In this document: piece after piece, positions 1-6,170 of the stretch
Numbering within the stretch: the stretch's first letter is position 1
Layout of the letters: every line of letters starts with the position of its first letter
Assembly: GCA_022566355.1 (NCBI GenBank)
Contig: JADFJB010000143.1
Coordinates: forward strand, 1-11,265
Origin: a candidate division KSB1 bacterium
Lineage (GTDB): Bacteria; Zhuqueibacterota; JdFR-76; DREG01
DNA: 11,265 nt
Direction: 5' to 3'
Made by a program: the position numbers and the translations under genes
Notes under the pieces: model-generated
Seen by the model: the letters and a program-made list of their open reading frames with translations, nothing else
What the model was told of the DNA's origin: nothing
Databases searched by the model: none

Positions 1-807
1 CGTTGCAATTTCTCCAAGGGCAGTCGGGTTTCCGTTCTCACTCCATTCATAGCTCACGATTGAACCGTCGGGATCGTAACTACCCGAACCATCCAGGGTG
101 ACTGTTTCAATCCCGTCATCTCCCTTATCCGGGATAGACTGATGGCCGCCGGCGTCAGCAATCGGTCCTACATTAGCGCTATGGACGATTACAACATCGT
201 CAATCAGGATCTGGGTGGTTTCACTTGCCGTGGTCTTCTTATTATTAAAACCGCCAATTGTGAGAGTATGGGTGCCAGTCGTTAAAGAGCCTAGATAAAT
301 AAAAGCCTGTTTCCAGCCGGTGGTTTCAGAACCACCGCCGTTACCATCACCTACAATAGTATCCACATAGTCATTAGATGCCGTTCCATAAAGTGTGCCA
401 TTTATACTTAGAAGCACCTGGCTCACTTCGTCGGTTTCATAATCCGGAGATTGAATCAGGTTATAGCGAAAAATGACCACTACATTATTTTGGGAATTTA
501 CAACAAAACTGCGTCGCCAACCACCCGACATATTTAGTATATCATTTCCGTTGATTCCCCCCAGGTCGACCTGAAGCGCTCCCCCACTAAAACCACCATT
601 GTTTATGTGAATACCAGATGCATATGCAGGTTGATTCGTTGCGCGAAAGGCGTCATCAACATAAGTAAAGCCGTCCGTGCCAGTATCAAAATGAGCCTCC
701 AAAATATTCCCCTGGAAGGCATAAGTTGTAGTGGAGATAAAATGAAGGATTATCAATAGAAATGTTTTTCCAAAATACCGGCAAAAGATTTTTTTAGCAA
801 TTGTCAT
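1..807 (-). CDS. Secreted protein with beta-sandwich-like region and PKD-type repeat, partial (C-terminus beyond the left edge)
   Basis: The minus strand is open from an ATG at 807-805 to the window edge, giving 269 codons without a stop. Residues 1-30 look like a Sec signal peptide: a basic start (KK, R), a hydrophobic core FLLIIL, and a probable cleavage after TTTYA. Residues about 33-209 are rich in G, N, T and S with alternating hydrophobics, ending in ILIDDVVIV. This resembles a jelly-roll or carbohydrate-binding-like domain, but I cannot name the family. From about residue 214 a PKD/REJ-like repeat begins (ADAGG, then LDGSGSYDPDGS, then YEW), typical of extracellular adhesins and enzymes of the FCB group. 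The catalytic or anchoring part, if any, lies outside the window. A GGA 10 nt upstream is a weak ribosome binding site. Function is unknown; export and extracellular location are well supported. Confidence 0.85.
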   Translation of the reverse strand, partial: MTIAKKIFCRYFGKTFLLIILHFISTTTYAFQGNILEAHFDTGTDGFTYVDDAFRATNQPAYASGIHINNGGFSGGALQVDLGGINGNDILNMSGGWRRSFVVNSQNNVVVIFRYNLIQSPDYETDEVSQVLLSINGTLYGTASNDYVDTIVGDGNGGGSETTGWKQAFIYLGSLTTGTHTLTIGGFNNKKTTASETTQILIDDVVIVHSANVGPIADAGGHQSIPDKGDDGIETVTLDGSGSYDPDGSIVSYEWSENGNPTALGEIAT

Positions 808-844
808 ATGTATTCGTCCAGTTGTTAAAGCTCATATTGAAATA

Positions 845-850
845 ATTATA
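845..850 (-). promoter_or_regulatory. Possible -10 box for the secreted-protein gene
   Basis: The minus strand reads TATAAT here, about 38 nt before the ATG at 807. There is no convincing -35 box at 16-18 nt (TCAGAA at 17 nt), so this is a weak call from the -10 match alone in AT-rich DNA. Confidence 0.25.
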
Positions 851-906
851 CTCGCATATAATCCTTTTTCTGAGTAGGAGATCCATGGATTCATTCCGAA
901 TATGTA

Positions 907-923
907 TCTCAGATAACCTGAGA
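907..923. repeat. Perfect short inverted repeat (6-bp arms, 5-nt loop)
   Basis: TCTCAG at 907-912 pairs with CTGAGA at 918-923 across ATAAC. It lies about 100 nt upstream of the secreted-protein start. It could be an operator or a small hairpin, but a 6-bp match of this kind can also arise by chance. Confidence 0.3.
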
Positions 924-1089
924 CATTCAACTCCAAATAGTTTAATCTCTAATCCATGATCTTGCATTAAAATATTCATGATTTTAAAAAATATAACAAT
1001 GAAATTAAATATCAATTCCAAATAAAAATACTGAAAATGAGGTTTGCTTTTATACTAAAAACTAATTATGGGAATCAGAGGAATATTGA

Positions 1090-1118
1090 TTGACAATTAA
1101 AACCATGCGAATTATTTT
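1090..1118 (+). promoter_or_regulatory. Sigma-70-type promoter candidate for the DUF3667 gene
   Basis: A perfect -35 TTGACA at 1090-1095 is followed after 17 nt by TATTTT at 1113-1118 (4 of 6 to TATAAT). Transcription would begin near 1125, leaving a leader of about 80 nt before the ATG at 1206. The exact -35 and ideal spacing support it; the -10 box is imperfect. Confidence 0.45.
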
Positions 1119-1205
1119 TCGGTATAGAACAGAACAGCAAGAGGTGTTTATTAAATGAGAAATACTATAAATAAACGACATCGATAGATCATTCATTTAT
1201 GCTTT

Positions 1206-2102
1206 ATGACAAAAGAATCTTCTAAAGAAAAGCACTGCCTGAATTGCGGGGAAGTTTTAACAAAGGATTACTGTGGGAATTGCGGTCAAAAACGAACCCA
1301 CCTGAATGTTCCTTTCAAGCACTTATTATCCGATTTCCTGGGAAACGTGTTTACTTTCGATGCGAAGTTTTTCCGTACGTTTGTGCCGTTATTAACCAAA
1401 CCGGGATTGTTGACCGTCAGGTTTAATGCCGGCCAACGTGTTCGTTATGTTTCTCCATTTAGACTCTATCTTTTCATCAGCGTGATATTCTTTTTCACAT
1501 TAGCCCTTTCGGATGTGAAACTTTTTAAAGTTACTAAAATGCCAAAGGCTCAAGATACGGATGCAACAGTCCAGCCAAATACAGAAACCAGGACAGACCC
1601 GGTTGCACCGGACACAAGTGAAGTGCAGTTGAAAGAGGATTCAGAGCGGGAAAGGTCGACTTCTAAATCCCTCAAGAATAAATTCTTTATAAATTTAAAA
1701 AAGGCGAACGAAAACCCCGAATTGGTCAATGCAATTCTGGTTCGTCGATTACCGCAACTGATGTTCCTCATGGTGCCTGTATTTGCTTTATTTGTGAAAT
1801 TGATGTATTGGCGATCCGACCCATTCTATGTCAATCATTTGGTTTTTGGACTGTATTTTCATTCGTTTGCATTTTTGATCCTGTTTGTCATGAAATTGTT
1901 TTTCATGATTAGCCATAAACCGATCGTTATGTTGTTGGCATTTGCTATACCGGTTTACTTATTCCTTAGCCTGAAACGGGTGTACAGCCAGTCCATAGTG
2001 ATGACAATTTCAAAACTCCTGGTTTTACTTGTCTGTTACATCGTGGTGGTTTTTGTCTCAATAATTTTTGTGGCTTTTGGTACTATTCTTCTGTATGAGT
2101 AA
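1206..2102 (+). CDS. DUF3667-family membrane protein with N-terminal zinc ribbon
   Basis: This 298-residue protein starts with a four-cysteine zinc-ribbon-like knuckle (C11, C14, C23, C26; CLNCG then CGNCGQ). It is followed by the segment characteristic of DUF3667 proteins: a conserved stretch with FKHLLSDF, FFRTFVPLLTKPG and GQRVRYVSPFRLYLF. Hydrophobic segments lie at about 86-102, 185-200, 211-235, 239-256 and 268-295. Between the first and second is a charged, low-complexity linker (about 103-180) rich in T, D, E and K. The family is common in Bacteroidetes and relatives and has no established function. The zinc knuckle should be cytoplasmic if the usual topology holds. No Shine-Dalgarno is visible before the ATG at 1206, and an out-of-frame ATG at 1199 overlaps the leader. 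The next gene begins 21 nt downstream, so the two probably share a transcript. Confidence 0.85.
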   Translation: MTKESSKEKHCLNCGEVLTKDYCGNCGQKRTHLNVPFKHLLSDFLGNVFTFDAKFFRTFVPLLTKPGLLTVRFNAGQRVRYVSPFRLYLFISVIFFFTLALSDVKLFKVTKMPKAQDTDATVQPNTETRTDPVAPDTSEVQLKEDSERERSTSKSLKNKFFINLKKANENPELVNAILVRRLPQLMFLMVPVFALFVKLMYWRSDPFYVNHLVFGLYFHSFAFLILFVMKLFFMISHKPIVMLLAFAIPVYLFLSLKRVYSQSIVMTISKLLVLLVCYIVVVFVSIIFVAFGTILLYE

Positions 2103-2123
2103 GAAAATTTTGGCAATTTTATA

Positions 2124-2756
2124 ATGAACTTGCTTGAAATTATCGGCTATCTGGCAACCGTGTTAATTGCAATTTCTCTAATGATGAAATCAATGGTGAA
2201 GCTGCGTTGGATCAATCTTTTCGGGGCATCTACTTTTGCAACCTACGGATACCTGATTGACGCGTATCCGGTACTGGTATTAAATGGATCTATCACGATT
2301 ATTGATATTATTTACTTATTTCAGATGTATTACAAGAAAGATTATTTTGAAATATTTCAAGTTAAATCCTTTCAAGCTTCAGCATTTTTTCAACGTTTTC
2401 TGGAATACCATGATGAGGATATCAGGCATTTTTTCCCTGGTGTAGATTATAACAAGCTAAAAGATCCACTGGTATTTGTTGTTTCAAGGAATATGATGCC
2501 GGTCGGAATATTTATCGGCGAGCCAAGAGGCAAAGGTGTTCTTGAAGTAATTGTGGAATATGTTATTCCGGATTACCGCGATCTGAAAAATGCTTTTTAC
2601 ATTTATGAAAATAAGGAGGAGCATTTTTTGAAACACGGCTTTAGGGAGTTACTGGTTAAGACAAACGTGCCTGAACACATCCGGTTTGTAAAAAAGATTG
2701 GTTTTAAACCTGACAAACAAAAGGGAAGTGACTGGTATAAGATGGAGCTTGATTGA
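2124..2756 (+). CDS. YgjV-type membrane domain fused to a GNAT-like domain
   Basis: Residues 1-70 form three hydrophobic segments (about 4-20, 28-46, 49-69) with the pattern of the YgjV inner-membrane family: IIGYLATVLIAISLMMKS, then a WINLFG segment, then LNGSITIIDIIYL. After a short linker, residues about 82-210 resemble a GNAT acetyltransferase fold: a VFVVSRNMMPVGIFIGE strand pair, the EVIVEYVIPDYRD strand, and a terminal VPEHIRFVKKIGFK segment. That ending matches the usual GNAT motif where a residue near the C-terminus precedes 'xxGF'. The acetyl-CoA pyrophosphate loop (R/Q-x-x-G-x-G/A) is not present after DYRD: the sequence there is DLKNAF, without glycine. Catalysis is therefore doubtful and the domain may bind or sense instead. 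It starts 21 nt after the DUF3667 stop with no clear ribosome binding site. The domain calls are from sequence pattern only. Confidence 0.75.
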   Translation: MNLLEIIGYLATVLIAISLMMKSMVKLRWINLFGASTFATYGYLIDAYPVLVLNGSITIIDIIYLFQMYYKKDYFEIFQVKSFQASAFFQRFLEYHDEDIRHFFPGVDYNKLKDPLVFVVSRNMMPVGIFIGEPRGKGVLEVIVEYVIPDYRDLKNAFYIYENKEEHFLKHGFRELLVKTNVPEHIRFVKKIGFKPDKQKGSDWYKMELD

Positions 2757-2793
2757 TGGGGTATGTCATTCGATTTTTATTTAAAAGTGATAG

Positions 2794-2860
2794 GATAAAT
2801 ATTTTTGATGTGATCGAATTAAATTATATTATCGATTCAGAAAAATCAAAATGTTTTATC
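2794..2860. repeat. Imperfect AT-rich inverted repeat between convergent genes
   Basis: The arm at 2794-2809 (GATAAATATTTTTGAT) matches the reverse complement of 2845-2860 at 13 of 16 positions, with a 35-nt AT-rich loop. It lies in the 129-bp gap between the converging YgjV-fusion gene and ychF. It could act as a weak bidirectional terminator, but it lacks a GC-rich stem and U-run, so termination is only inferred. Confidence 0.3.
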
Positions 2861-2885
2861 TCTGCAAAGAATTAAACACCACCCT

Positions 2886-3977
2886 CTAACCCCTCACCTT
2901 ATAAAAAACCACATCCCCATCTTCTACAAGATAATCCCTTCCGTGCACCGCAATTAAGCCGAGTTCCCGCAAAGCATGCTCGGAGCCTTGTTCTTCAAGA
3001 TCTGCAATCTTCATCACTTCGGCGCGGATGAAGCCTTCTTCGAAATCGCTGTGAATCTTACCGGCGGCCTGTTGCACATTGGTGCCGGCTGGAACAGTCC
3101 AGGCATGGGTTTCGTTTTCATTGGCAGTAAAAAATGTGATGAGATGCAACAGTTCATATCCCGCCCGCACCAGTTTTTGCAAACTGGTTTCATCCAGGCC
3201 GAGTTCCTGCAAAAATAGTTCCTGGCTTTCGGGGTCTAACTGGGATATTTCAGCCTGGGCCTTGCAGCTGATTTGTAAGACACCCGCGTTTTTCCCCCGG
3301 GCAAATTCGAATAATGATTTCACAAACGGGCTGTCGGTAAGATGGTCTTCATCGACATTGGCAATATAGAGAATGGGTTTGTTGGATAGCACGCCAAGAG
3401 ATTTGAGCAAGCCGAATGTGTACTCATCCAATTTTAATTCATTGATCATCTTTTCTTCATTGATTTCATCCAGAATTGCTTCAAGGATTTCTTTTTCTTT
3501 TCTGGCGACTTTATCGCCGGCTCTGGACGTGCGATTAAGAGTTTGCTTTCTCTTGGTCAGGATTTCAATATCCTTCAAAATCAATTCCAGGTTGACGATC
3601 TCTACATCCCGTACCGGGTTTAATTCGGATTCTATATGAGCGACATCTTCCTCTTCGAAACAACGGACCACATGTGCCAGGGCATCCACCTGCTGGATAT
3701 TGCTGAGAAATTGATTGCCGAGCCCCTCCCCTTTACTGGCGCCTTTTACCAGTCCGGCGATATCGATGAAATCCAGGGTCGTCGGCACCGCTTTGGCCGA
3801 ACCAGAAATTTTCCGGATGATTTCCAAACGTGGATCTTCCAACGGAACGATGCCGTGGTTTGGATCGACGGTACAAAAAGGATAATTTGAAGCAGCTACC
3901 TGCTGACTGGTTAAGGCATTAAATAATGTAGATTTACCAACATTTGGCAGGCCGATAATGCCACATTTAAAACCCAT
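2886..3977 (-). CDS. ychF: YchF/OLA1-type ribosome-associated ATPase
   Basis: At 363 residues this is the normal length for YchF, a universally conserved Obg-family P-loop protein that binds the 70S ribosome and prefers ATP over GTP. Residues 9-16 are the G1 loop (GLPNVGKS). The G3 region is DIAGLVKGAS (72-81), with a hydrophobic residue where other GTPases carry catalytic Gln. G4 is NVDE (207-210), the NxxE variant linked to ATP specificity. A helical coiled segment lies about 125-200. The C-terminal TGS-type domain begins near 281 (ITFFTANENETHAW) and ends with the conserved VHGRDYLVEDGDVVFYK. The ATG at 3977 has a strong AAGGAG (3990-3985) 7 nt upstream, and the TAA of the upstream gene immediately follows that box. 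This is the last gene of the purC unit. Function in the cell is established for the family; the specific substrate here is not. Confidence 0.97.
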   Translation of the reverse strand: MGFKCGIIGLPNVGKSTLFNALTSQQVAASNYPFCTVDPNHGIVPLEDPRLEIIRKISGSAKAVPTTLDFIDIAGLVKGASKGEGLGNQFLSNIQQVDALAHVVRCFEEEDVAHIESELNPVRDVEIVNLELILKDIEILTKRKQTLNRTSRAGDKVARKEKEILEAILDEINEEKMINELKLDEYTFGLLKSLGVLSNKPILYIANVDEDHLTDSPFVKSLFEFARGKNAGVLQISCKAQAEISQLDPESQELFLQELGLDETSLQKLVRAGYELLHLITFFTANENETHAWTVPAGTNVQQAAGKIHSDFEEGFIRAEVMKIADLEEQGSEHALRELGLIAVHGRDYLVEDGDVVFYKVRG

Positions 3978-3981
3978 GAGG

Positions 3982-4209
3982 TTACTCCTTTTTGCTCAAT
4001 TTTTTGGCTTTTTCAACGAACCAATGAATGCGGTCATGAAGCCAACGACCGATGATGGAGTCGCGCCCAAACAAGGCCGCAGCTAGAAGTAAAAATACAA
4101 TACCTGGTAAAATGGGCAAAAATAAACCGAGAACTCCCAGAACTAATAATAAGAATCCGGCGATCCTGCGAATGGTTTTGCCATATCCGTGCCATTTTGA
4201 TTTTTCCAT
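3982..4209 (-). CDS. Small two-helix membrane protein (DUF454- or PGPGW-like)
   Basis: This 75-residue protein has a short basic N-terminus (KSKWHGYGKTIRR) and two closely spaced hydrophobic stretches (about 16-30 and 34-47) with the turn PILPG between them. A basic amphipathic tail follows (about 52-75, ending KKLSKKE). The pattern 'RR-GxxLLxLGxxGLFLPxLPGxxFLLLAA-F' resembles the YbaN/DUF454 and PGPGW small membrane families, but the assignment to either is uncertain. Its ATG overlaps the purC stop by one base (TAATG), and its own stop lies 4 nt before ychF. It is therefore almost certainly translated by coupling within the purC-ychF transcript. No role in purine synthesis is suggested; the grouping is likely co-expression. 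Confidence 0.7.
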   Translation of the reverse strand: MEKSKWHGYGKTIRRIAGFLLLVLGVLGLFLPILPGIVFLLLAAALFGRDSIIGRWLHDRIHWFVEKAKKLSKKE

Positions 4210-5093
4210 TAAAGGGTTTCCCCGCTCAACAGTCGCAGGGCTTCGGTATATTTTGCACTGGTATTCTTTACCACATTGGCAGGTAATTCCGGCACCGGTG
4301 GCTGCTTTTCCCAGCCAATGGATTCGAGATAATCCCTGACATATTGCTTGTCAAAACTCATCTGTGCCCGTCCTGGCTGGTACTGATCCATAGGCCAGAA
4401 GCGTGAGGAATCCGGAGTCAGCACCTCATCGATGAGATAAATCTCGCCATCCCGTTCTCCAAATTCGAATTTTGTATCTGCGATGATGATCCCTCGCTCT
4501 TCGCCATAACTGCGCGCCCAATTGTACACTTCGATACTTCGTTCTTTGACGGTTTGAGACAGCTCTGCGCCGATAATATCGACCATCTGGTCATAAGAGA
4601 TATTTTCATCATGGCCGGTATCGCTTTTAGTTGACGGTGTAAAGATCGGTTCGGCCAGACGATCCGATTCTTGTAAATTTTGCGGCAATTCGATGCCGCT
4701 GATTGCGCCGGTGCGTTTATAATCCTTCCATCCTGAGCCGGATATGTAGCCCCGGACGATACACTCCACCAGCAAGGGTTCGGTCTTAATTACCAGCATG
4801 GACCTTTTCTCGAGTTGGTCTTTATACTCAAGACAAACTGAAGGGAATTCGGCAAGCTCTGTGGAGATTAAATGATTTTTTGTGATTTGCTCCGTTTTGC
4901 CAAACCAGAATCGGGATAACTGTGTGAGAACCTGTCCTTTTTGTGGAATGCCGTTTGGCATGACAAAGTCAAAAGCGGAGATACGATCGGTTGCAACGAT
5001 CAGTAATCGATCGCCAAAATCATAAATCTCACGAACTTTACCGCGCCTTAAGAAATTTAGCCTCGGGCAGTTTAATTGGGTTATGACGGACAT
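4209..5093 (-). CDS. purC: SAICAR synthase (phosphoribosylaminoimidazole-succinocarboxamide synthase)
   Basis: This enzyme joins aspartate to CAIR with ATP to make SAICAR, the eighth step of purine synthesis in bacteria, in the cytosol. Recognisable family motifs, numbered from the start chosen here, are GKVREIYD (18-25), the ATDRISAFD substrate loop (34-42), VECIVRGYISGSGWKDY (109-125), DENISYDQM (162-170), IIADTKFEFG (203-212) and the IDEVLTPDSSRFW segment (221-233). The reading frame extends to an ATG at 5135, but the ATG at 5093 is preceded 5 nt upstream by AAAAGGAG, so 294 residues (the usual length of the long-form enzyme) is the better model. It heads the purC / membrane protein / ychF unit. 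A palindrome at 5134-5150 lies just upstream and may be an operator. Confidence 0.96.
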   Translation of the reverse strand: MSVITQLNCPRLNFLRRGKVREIYDFGDRLLIVATDRISAFDFVMPNGIPQKGQVLTQLSRFWFGKTEQITKNHLISTELAEFPSVCLEYKDQLEKRSMLVIKTEPLLVECIVRGYISGSGWKDYKRTGAISGIELPQNLQESDRLAEPIFTPSTKSDTGHDENISYDQMVDIIGAELSQTVKERSIEVYNWARSYGEERGIIIADTKFEFGERDGEIYLIDEVLTPDSSRFWPMDQYQPGRAQMSFDKQYVRDYLESIGWEKQPPVPELPANVVKNTSAKYTEALRLLSGETL

Positions 5094-5098
5094 TCTTT

Positions 5099-5106
5099 CT
5101 CCTTTT
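5099..5106 (-). promoter_or_regulatory. Ribosome binding site that fixes the purC start
   Basis: The minus strand reads AAAAGGAG, 5 nt before the ATG at 5093. No such site precedes the upstream in-frame ATG at 5135, so 5093 is chosen as the start. Confidence 0.8.
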
Positions 5107-5133
5107 AAGGATTTTATATACCTGGTTTGTGCC

Positions 5134-5150
5134 ATATTTGATTCAAATAT
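5134..5150. promoter_or_regulatory. 17-bp palindrome upstream of purC (possible operator)
   Basis: ATATTTGA-T-TCAAATAT is a perfect inverted repeat with 8-bp arms and a single central base. It lies 41-57 nt upstream of the purC start. On the minus strand it contains TTGAAT, and TATATAAAAT (5120-5111) lies 20 nt further on, so the palindrome could cover the -35 region of the purC promoter. No regulator is encoded nearby, and the spacing is longer than ideal. Confidence 0.4.
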
Positions 5151-5276
5151 TATTTCTTAAAAAAGGGGTAAGCAATCAGGCATCCTGAATATTAGCTTTC
5201 TCAATTTATAAAATCATGAAAAACACTGACGTTATGAATTTAGATAAAAAAAGCTAGTGGGAATTAATATTAATGT

Positions 5277-5636
5277 CTAACTATAAGCTTGCTTTTTCTT
5301 CTTCTTTTTAGATATTTTAGCACGACTGTTGAAGTCCAATGCCAATTGCAGCCAATATTCCAGCTCTTTGTCAAGGACGACTCATAATTAAAAGCCAGGA
5401 AAGGAAGAGATTTCTAATTCCCCTTCCAAGCAAATGTATTTCGCGTAACGTAAAGGATTTAGCCATATGATCAATACTTATTAGAGCGATGGAATCGGTA
5501 TCCCACCTTTTTAGAATGAACTCAATAATAAATACAAAATTTGAAATTGAAGTTCAACAGTTTTGGGATTGCTAGGAAATTGATTTAGAGGTAACTTATT
5601 GATTGAAATTTGTTGCAGTAGTTCGGAATTGTTCAT
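5277..5636 (-). pseudogene. Decayed small gene with an intact ribosome binding site
   Basis: AGGAGGT (5648-5642) sits 5 nt before an ATG at 5636, an excellent initiation signal. The first 41 codons (to TAA at 5513-5511) encode MNNSELLQQISINKLPLNQF and a more hydrophobic end. In the same frame, after stops at 5483-5478 (TAATAA), coding-like sequence resumes as WLNPLRYAKYICLEGELEIS. After two more stops (TAA 5390-5388, TGA 5384-5382) it resumes again as VVLDKELEYWLQLALDF with a lysine-rich tail ending at TAG 5279-5277. A second frame is open from 5523 to 5371 (FILKRWDTDSIALIS and on). This mosaic of open segments with premature stops looks like a gene under decay, though the 41-codon ORF could still be made. 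I recognise no family. It lies 69 nt downstream of the VOC gene on the same strand. Confidence 0.45.
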
Positions 5637-5705
5637 GACCTACCTCCTCTTTTGTTAATACTTCTCGATCGAAATAAAACCCGTGGAACTATTTTATAAT
5701 TTAGG

Positions 5706-6170
5706 CTAACTATTCAGCGCCTTCTTTGTGTTTTCATAATCATATGTGGTTACCTCCAAGCGATGTCCATAGGGATCACAGAAATAAACGGAGTAAGCTT
5801 GCTGGTGATCAACTGCAGACTGGGATGTGACGGGTTGACCGCGATGATCCGAAAGTTTCAGGTCAGTCACACGTTTGAGGAATTCAACAAAGTTTACAGC
5901 ATTTACACGGAAAGCAACACGGTGGAAACCAGTCGGTTCTCTCCGGCCTTGCGGTTGACCTTCAAATAAGGCAAGCTTGGTATTGCCGTTATCGCTGGAA
6001 ATCATCAACGGTCCGCGTGGATCTTCAGCCCAATGTTCGTAACTCTTTACTATTTCTAATCCCAACACTTTCTCATACCACTCAGCAGCTTCATAACGGT
6101 TTGGTACAAATAGTTCGATGTGATCTACTTGTTTCACTTGGAAAATTTTATCGGTTTCCGTAGGACTCAT
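5706..6170 (-). CDS. VOC-superfamily (glyoxalase-fold) protein
   Basis: This 154-residue protein has the VOC fold signatures of glyoxalase I, fosfomycin-resistance proteins and extradiol dioxygenases: VDHIELFV (15-22), a WYEKVLGLEIV helix-strand start, TGFHRVAFRV (80-89) and CDPYGHRLEV (131-140). Likely metal ligands are H17, H83 and E139, with E70 (KLALFE) a possible fourth. A metal-dependent lyase, isomerase or dioxygenase role is likely by family, but the substrate cannot be read from sequence. Its ATG at 6170-6168 overlaps the stop of the upstream helicase (ATGA), so it is probably translated by coupling with it. No strong ribosome binding site of its own is visible (TTAGAG upstream). An antibiotic-resistance role is not specifically supported. 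Confidence 0.9.
   Translation of the reverse strand: MSPTETDKIFQVKQVDHIELFVPNRYEAAEWYEKVLGLEIVKSYEHWAEDPRGPLMISSDNGNTKLALFEGQPQGRREPTGFHRVAFRVNAVNFVEFLKRVTDLKLSDHRGQPVTSQSAVDHQQAYSVYFCDPYGHRLEVTTYDYENTKKALNS

Larger units (their letters stand above)
808..1205. other. Divergent intergenic region (398 bp)
   Basis: This AT-rich region separates the leftward secreted-protein gene from the rightward DUF3667 gene. It holds a perfect 6-bp-arm hairpin at 907-923, a TATAAT on the minus strand at 845-850, and a TTGACA/TATTTT promoter candidate on the plus strand at 1090-1118. A 75-codon open frame lies on the minus strand between 794 and 1021. It overlaps the start of the secreted-protein gene, has no ribosome binding site and shows no recognisable domain, so it is not called as a gene. 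Confidence 0.6.
5094..5705. other. Non-coding region between purC and the VOC gene
   Basis: About 610 bp with no intact gene. It contains the purC ribosome binding site, the palindrome at 5134-5150, the decayed gene at 5277-5636, and the strong AGGAGGT at 5642-5648. From 5151 to about 5276 I see only AT-rich sequence without clear structure. No strong terminator with a GC stem and T-run was found after the VOC gene or its neighbour. Confidence 0.6.

Noticed and set aside
794-1021. A 75-codon open frame on the minus strand overlapping the secreted-protein start
   Set aside because: No ribosome binding site, no recognisable domain, and it overlaps the start of the longer signal-peptide protein in another frame.
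5115-5134. TGGCAC on the minus strand suggesting a sigma-54 promoter upstream of purC
   Set aside because: The expected GC at the -12 element is absent: after five bases it reads AGGTA, not TTGCA.
5094-5135. Longer PurC from the ATG at 5135
   Set aside because: The strong AAAAGGAG lies directly before the ATG at 5093, and the extra 14 residues are not part of the family N-terminus.
5706-6170. An antibiotic-resistance role for the VOC protein
   Set aside because: The fold is shared by many enzymes; no fosfomycin or bleomycin-specific residues or context were found.
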